Below are positions 60,245-64,000 of a stretch of DNA of 64,000 bases, one piece after another. The notes beneath the pieces are model-generated. The model was given only the letters and a program-made list of their open reading frames with translations, searched no databases and was not told the origin of the DNA. Position 1 is the first letter of the stretch, and the number at the start of each line of letters is the position of its first letter. A program made the position numbers and the translations under genes. This DNA comes from Polaribacter sp. Hel1_85 (GTDB lineage Bacteria > Bacteroidota > Bacteroidia > Flavobacteriales > Flavobacteriaceae): contig NZ_JPDS01000003.1 in NCBI RefSeq assembly GCF_000766795.1, positions 682,001 through 746,000 of the forward strand, read 5' to 3'.

Positions 60245-60757
60245 TTATTTCTTTTTTGTTACAGGCTCTTGTTTTGGTAGTACACGTCCATTTAAAGAAA
60301 TAATATCTGTTCGTGATGACTTTGGATCTGTTCCTTTTTTACGCAATAAACGTTGGGTATTAAATAGAGAACGACATTTAATGTTGAACTCGGTATAATT
60401 AACCGCATCATTTTTGTTTTTAAAAGTTTTTACATAACTCTCAAATAAATCACCATTAAGCATATTATTATCTTTTGCTTTTATAATGATATCAAGGGCA
60501 ACTGAAGCAACAGTATTAATACCACGACTAGATTCTGAAAAATCAAAACCTAAAGATTCAATCTTTTCACGTTGCTTTTCATCAGCATATTTAAGGAGGG
60601 TTGAAATATCCTTTTGCTGTTCCTTTAAGCGATTTACAATACTTTGCTTTTCACTTTTGGTTTCTTCAATTTTCACCACTACTTCTTGTAGAAATTCTTG
60701 GTCTGTTTTGATGTTTTCTATTAATACATCAACAATACTTGCGTTCATAATTTTCAA
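60245..60757 (-). CDS. Hypothetical coiled-coil protein, 170 aa
   Basis: Residues about 10-60 are predicted coiled coil (VVKIEETKSEKQSIVNRLKE). The rest is helical with a basic C-terminus (VLPKQEPVTKKK). It resembles proteins found in conserved backbones of Bacteroidota plasmids and integrative elements, but no family can be named. It is in line with the neighbouring genes on the minus strand. Confidence 0.5.
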   Translation of the reverse strand: MKIMNASIVDVLIENIKTDQEFLQEVVVKIEETKSEKQSIVNRLKEQQKDISTLLKYADEKQREKIESLGFDFSESSRGINTVASVALDIIIKAKDNNMLNGDLFESYVKTFKNKNDAVNYTEFNIKCRSLFNTQRLLRKKGTDPKSSRTDIISLNGRVLPKQEPVTKKK

Positions 60758-60781
60758 TTTTAATTAATATTTAATTTTTAT

Positions 60782-61318
60782 TTATTTCGGTAATTTCCAA
60801 AGAGTATGAATTCTTAAATCTGATAATTTTAGTTTTCTCTCTTCACAGATAAGTACTAGCTCTTCTTGTGCTTCTTCCTCTGTATCAAAGAAAAAAGTAG
60901 GTGCTGTTGTCACGATATATTTATCTTCATTTGTTACGTCAGATGTAAATATGGCAAAGACTTTTTTTGAAACACCAGCTTTTCGATTCAGTGAACTAAA
61001 ATTGCTATAGTCATACGAATCCCATTTTGAAATTTCTTTCGTTGCGAGGTAATGGGTATAGAGACTTAATTGCTTAAGAATTCGTTCAACTTCTGTTGGT
61101 TTTGGTTTCCTCATTTTGACTTCACAATATGAAGCAAGAGTTTCAAAAAAGTGGTCATAATCATTCAATCGTAACGCTTCTTCAATCACGATATCAATTT
61201 CTTGTGAACTCCAACCTTCTCTTGTTGCAACATGCCTAAAGAGAGCAGAGAACGTATCTACATTTGTTCTGTACTCTCCAATATCAAGATTAATAGTTTT
61301 GTTAATTTCTGTTTTCAT
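60782..61318 (-). CDS. Hypothetical protein, 178 aa, mobile-element backbone
   Basis: The first half is helical (DTFSALFRHVATREGWSSQE, LRLNDYDHFFETLASYCEVK), with RKPKPTEVERILKQLSLYTH. The second half has AIFTSDVTNEDKYIVTTAPT and EEEAQEELVLICEERKLKLS. There is no signal peptide. No family was recognised. It is spaced 24 bases from each neighbour and is probably co-transcribed with the methylase and RadC-like genes upstream. Confidence 0.5.
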   Translation of the reverse strand: MKTEINKTINLDIGEYRTNVDTFSALFRHVATREGWSSQEIDIVIEEALRLNDYDHFFETLASYCEVKMRKPKPTEVERILKQLSLYTHYLATKEISKWDSYDYSNFSSLNRKAGVSKKVFAIFTSDVTNEDKYIVTTAPTFFFDTEEEAQEELVLICEERKLKLSDLRIHTLWKLPK

Positions 61319-61341
61319 TATATTAAGTTTTAAGGTTTGTA

Positions 61342-62025
61342 TTAAATAGGATAGTTAGCAGTCAAAACTTCAACTTTCTTTTTACGTTTTTCTCCACTAA
61401 TTCCTTTGATATTAGAAAGCGTTTCAAGAAGTCTTACATAGTCAGCTTTTGAATAATCGCTATAGTGCCCCATGTTCGAATTATAGTAAGGGGGATCAAC
61501 ATAGTGGAAAGCATCAACTGCATCTCTGCTTTTAATTACTTTACAGGCATCATTTGATTCAATTTGAGTTCGTTCTAATCGCTTTTGAATTAATTCATCA
61601 AAAACCAATTTCTTATTCCAAAATGCTTTGACTCGCTTTCCATATTTGTCATATCCCCAAGAGCCAATTTTACAGGAAAACCCCATATTCGTGGCAACAT
61701 AGAACGCCCACGCTTGTTGTAGTTTATTAAACAAGTGTGGCATTCGGTAGATACTCCACGCAACGGTATATGTCGCACGTGAGAATAAAGTGGCTTCTAT
61801 TTTTCCTTTGAGATTATCAAAATCTGTTTGGATAACCTCATAGAAATTAACTACCATATTGTTGATGTCATTAATTGTTTCTGCTTCCACTTTTTCCTTT
61901 GCAAAGAAGATTGCACCACCACCAAAAAAGGCTTCGGTATATATTCTATGTTCGGGAATTAAAGGAAGAATGGTAGAAATCATATTAATTTTTCCACCAT
62001 AATACGATATGGGAGTTCTTGGCAT
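61342..62025 (-). CDS. D12-class DNA adenine methylase, apparently shortened
   Basis: About 227 aa from ATG 62025 (MPRTPISYYGGK); a longer frame to 62103 overlaps radC and is less likely. Motif I is IYTEAFFGGGAIFFAK and motif IV is FHYVDPPYYNSN, so SAM binding and the catalytic DPPY are present. After LLETLSNIKG the family normally continues with a strand of the FLLSSYPS type and about 35-40 residues before KRKKKVEVLTANYPI. Here the two are joined directly, suggesting an in-frame deletion. Activity is therefore doubtful. It would methylate N6 of adenine. Confidence 0.75.
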   Translation of the reverse strand: MPRTPISYYGGKINMISTILPLIPEHRIYTEAFFGGGAIFFAKEKVEAETINDINNMVVNFYEVIQTDFDNLKGKIEATLFSRATYTVAWSIYRMPHLFNKLQQAWAFYVATNMGFSCKIGSWGYDKYGKRVKAFWNKKLVFDELIQKRLERTQIESNDACKVIKSRDAVDAFHYVDPPYYNSNMGHYSDYSKADYVRLLETLSNIKGISGEKRKKKVEVLTANYPI

Positions 62026-62050
62026 AATGAGAGAGGGAAATAATAAATTA

Positions 62051-62512
62051 TTACAATTCATTTTCTTCTGCCATTGAGACAAAAGATTCAGAAGTAATAA
62101 CAATATGATCGAGTAAAGAAATGTCCATTAAGGTTGCTAATCGTTTAATTTTTTTGGTTTCTGAAATATCTCTTTCGGAGAAATTTAAGTTTCCACTTGG
62201 ATGATTATGGGCAACAATAATGGCTGATGCATTGGTTAGTAATGCTAATTGAAATATATACTTTGTATTGGTCAAAACTCCTCTTGATGTTCCTTGTGAT
62301 GTTTCAGAAACAGCAAGAACACGATTAGCATTGGTGAGTAAGATGACCCAAAAACACTCTCGAAAGTCTAATTGATTATGATTAATATATTTACGTAAAA
62401 GTGTATCTACATTTTCAGCACAAGTAATATGTTCACTTTCAGATAAAGGGGGGCGTTTATAATGGATTTCAATTTGTGAGCTACCTAGTAGCTCGTTACT
62501 TGGTAGGTTCAT
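62051..62512 (-). CDS. RadC-like JAB-domain protein
   Basis: 153 aa. FRECFWVILLTNANRVLAVS then AIIVAHNHPSGNLNFSERDI shows the H-x-H-P-S-G-x(n)-D metal site of the JAMM/MPN fold. The N-terminal helix-hairpin-helix of full-length RadC is absent, the usual form in plasmids and integrative elements. Its biochemical role remains unclear; it is a marker of mobile DNA. It heads the minus-strand block that includes the D12 methylase. Confidence 0.88.
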   Translation of the reverse strand: MNLPSNELLGSSQIEIHYKRPPLSESEHITCAENVDTLLRKYINHNQLDFRECFWVILLTNANRVLAVSETSQGTSRGVLTNTKYIFQLALLTNASAIIVAHNHPSGNLNFSERDISETKKIKRLATLMDISLLDHIVITSESFVSMAEENEL

Positions 62513-62718
62513 AGTTATTAAATTAAAGGTTCATTTGTAATCAGTATGAACGAAATCTGATTATTGATATAGATAACCTTTTTTGTAAGTGAAACAATTA
62601 AGCGAAGGTCATGTAACTCATTTTAAATAAGGGTAATACGGTTTTTAATAAGGTGTTTTTCCTTGTAATTGAACGCTAGTTAACTGCGATATTTGCATAA
62701 ACATAAAACAAAAAAGCT
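62513..62718. other. Divergent promoter region
   Basis: A 206-base gap between the RadC-like gene (minus) and the lipoprotein gene (plus). No conserved operator or RNA could be recognised. Confidence 0.4.
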
Positions 62719-63810
62719 ATGAAGAAATCAAGTAATTTTATGACAAAAACAATGATTATTTTTACATTAATGGTAATTACTATTTGTTGTAAAACATTAG
62801 TAGTAGATAACAAATCATCAGTAAGTGGGAAAATTTTAAGTACTGATATGGTTCCACTCTCAAATGTTAATGTAAAAAGAGGAGAAAAAGTTATTGCTAA
62901 AAGTGATAAAAAAGGAAATTTAAAAATTAATAGAACTAATTTTAAAGATGGAGATGTATTAACTTTTGAAAAAGATAATTTTGTTAGTTTATATAAGGTA
63001 ATAAAGGCTAATTCGACATTAGATGTTCTAATGAAAAAGAGAAATGATATCGTTGAAATAGAAACTGAAAAAGGAGGGTTTATAAAGTTTGGAAATGGAG
63101 GTTCTTTAAATATTCCTAAAAATGCATTTACGATTAGAGGAAAGCTTTATAAAGGGAATATTAACGTTCAAGCAACCTATATTGATGTTACCAATTCTGA
63201 AGAAGTAATGAGTGCTCCAGGGGCGTACATTGCTGAAAATAAAGATGGTAATTTATATCCCTTAACTTCTTTTGGAATTATTGAAATTAATGTTAGTGAT
63301 TCTAAAAATAATATTCCTTTAGATTTAAAAAAGGGTACTGGATTAAAAATATCGTATCCTATAACAACAAAAAATACTCCAGATATAGTAAACCTATACG
63401 AATTAAATGAAGAAACTGGATATTGGTCGGAAAGAAGTTTTCTTCGAAATAATGGTTCAACTTTACAAGGTGTTGTAACCTCCGTAAATAGTGCATGGAA
63501 TGCTGATGATCCTTGTTCAGATGTTCTTGTTTGCGTAAAAATTAAAGTTGTATTTACTAACGGAAACCCGGGATGTGGAATAGGCGCTAAAGGAATTTCG
63601 TATCAAGGTTATGATGGATTATATTCTCCTGATATAAATGGATATGTTCAATTTATGGTATGCCCTGATAGTGTTTTTGAATTAGGTGCTTGTCACCCAG
63701 TATGCCTAACTTGCCCTGGACCTGTTTATCAAAAAACTATTGATTTATCTACAGTCACGATGAACCCAAGTGGGTGTACTGATTTAGGAACTTGGGTGAT
63801 TCAAAATTAA
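62719..63810 (+). CDS. Large lipoprotein with carboxypeptidase-regulatory-like domain
   Basis: 363 aa. Signal/lipobox MTKTMIIFTLMVITICCKTL. Residues 35-110 are a CarboxypepD_reg-like domain (SVSGKILSTDMVPLSNVNVK ... GDVLTFEKDNFVSL). The middle domain has GGFIKFGNGGSLNIPKNAF and GNINVQATYIDVTNSEEVMS, as in ZU5/Ig-like surface proteins. The C-terminal part is Cys-rich (GNPGCGIGA, ACHPVCLTCPGP). It is probably exposed on the outer membrane. Its function is unknown. It is followed by a strong hairpin terminator. Confidence 0.7.
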   Translation: MKKSSNFMTKTMIIFTLMVITICCKTLVVDNKSSVSGKILSTDMVPLSNVNVKRGEKVIAKSDKKGNLKINRTNFKDGDVLTFEKDNFVSLYKVIKANSTLDVLMKKRNDIVEIETEKGGFIKFGNGGSLNIPKNAFTIRGKLYKGNINVQATYIDVTNSEEVMSAPGAYIAENKDGNLYPLTSFGIIEINVSDSKNNIPLDLKKGTGLKISYPITTKNTPDIVNLYELNEETGYWSERSFLRNNGSTLQGVVTSVNSAWNADDPCSDVLVCVKIKVVFTNGNPGCGIGAKGISYQGYDGLYSPDINGYVQFMVCPDSVFELGACHPVCLTCPGPVYQKTIDLSTVTMNPSGCTDLGTWVIQN

Positions 63811-63826
63811 AATATAAACAAGAATT

Positions 63827-63866
63827 AAATAAGATATACAGGTTCTGAAACCTGTATATCTTATTT
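63827..63866. terminator. Strong bidirectional terminator
   Basis: A perfect 18-bp stem (AAATAAGATATACAGGTT and its complement) with a CTGA loop. It lies between the convergent lipoprotein gene and the partial gene at the right edge. Confidence 0.85.
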
Positions 63867-64000
63867 ATCTAATAACTCATTTATCGTAATAGTCTTTGCA
63901 GAAAAAGGAGCGGGTGATTTTCCGTTAATTAATAATTTTAAATAAATATGAAAATGCTCTAGGTTAGTGAAGTCTGATGTTTGAAATATAGGATACATTT
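63861..64000 (-). CDS. C-terminal fragment of a gene running off the window
   Basis: A minus-strand frame open from the window edge to TAA at 63861 encodes at least 45 residues ending FSAKTITINELLDK. An ATG lies 2 bases from the edge (MYPIFQTSDFTNLEHFHIYL), but the frame may begin further right. The composition is that of a real gene, but the fragment is too short to assign. Confidence 0.45.
   Translation of the reverse strand, partial: MYPIFQTSDFTNLEHFHIYLKLLINGKSPAPFSAKTITINELLDK

Noticed and set aside
1..64000. Integron integrase, rRNA or tRNA genes
   Set aside because: I looked for an IntI-type tyrosine recombinase and conserved RNA gene sequences on both strands and saw none. Only the IS3-family transposases are recognisable as recombination enzymes.

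Overview
The window is AT-rich DNA that looks like a marine or host-associated member of the Flavobacteriia (Bacteroidota). Evidence: several secreted proteins with type IX secretion (T9SS) C-terminal sorting domains, lipoproteins, TPR-type sensor kinases, TAnnTTTG-like -7 promoter elements, RadC/D12-methylase mobile-element genes and A-rich translation starts. No rRNA, tRNA or CRISPR array was seen.

Region 1 (1-28.84 kb) is a gene-cassette array. All cassette genes lie on the + strand. They are separated by about 130-bp imperfect palindromes (27 here, two of them truncated) that behave like integron attC sites. The bases after each G/TT point are the reverse complement of the bases ending that same cassette, as expected if each cassette once circularised. 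The array holds mostly unknown small proteins and lipoproteins, plus defence-type genes: a PD-(D/E)XK nuclease, a TIR protein, a HEPN + Cas2-like pair and a Sau3AI/MutH-type restriction-modification system. Three cassettes belong to one family with no gene. Two identical IS3-family copies have inserted. No integron integrase is visible. Cassette polarity would put attI/intI to the left of the window, and 28.84 kb looks like the distal end.

Region 2 (28.8-44.8 kb) looks like a regulated immunity or cell-death island. A TPR histidine kinase and a LuxR-type response regulator sit between two effector operons. The minus-strand operon encodes a 264-aa possible pore former (weak gasdermin resemblance), a frameshifted TIR protein, a second TIR-like protein, a caspase-like protease, a membrane protein and a HerA/VirD4-like ATPase with a nuclease-like C-terminus. 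The plus-strand operon encodes a CAP12-like TIR protein, an HD-domain protein, a GT-B glycosyltransferase, SelD and a reductase. The same 16-bp palindrome occurs upstream of all three transcription units, exactly 54 bases before a TTTG -7 element each time. This suggests one regulon controlled by the response regulator.

Region 3 (44.8-57.5 kb) holds a C25 (gingipain-like) protease gene split by a homopolymer frameshift and an operon of secreted proteins including a matrixin-like metalloprotease. That operon ends in two short peptide genes sharing YQQPL-ETRAGSSG. After a terminator comes an overlapping set of two HPr-kinase-like proteins, a PqqD-like protein, an S24/S26 peptidase, a nucleotidyltransferase, an ABC exporter, a GT2 glycosyltransferase and secreted proteins. 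This is a candidate undescribed modified-peptide (RiPP) locus; the second peptide gene carries an in-frame stop.

Region 4 (57.6-64 kb) is an accessory or mobile-element backbone: XRE regulator, lipoproteins, unknown genes, a D12 adenine methylase with an apparent internal deletion, a RadC-like protein and a large lipoprotein. Functions were assigned by reading motifs; no database search was possible.
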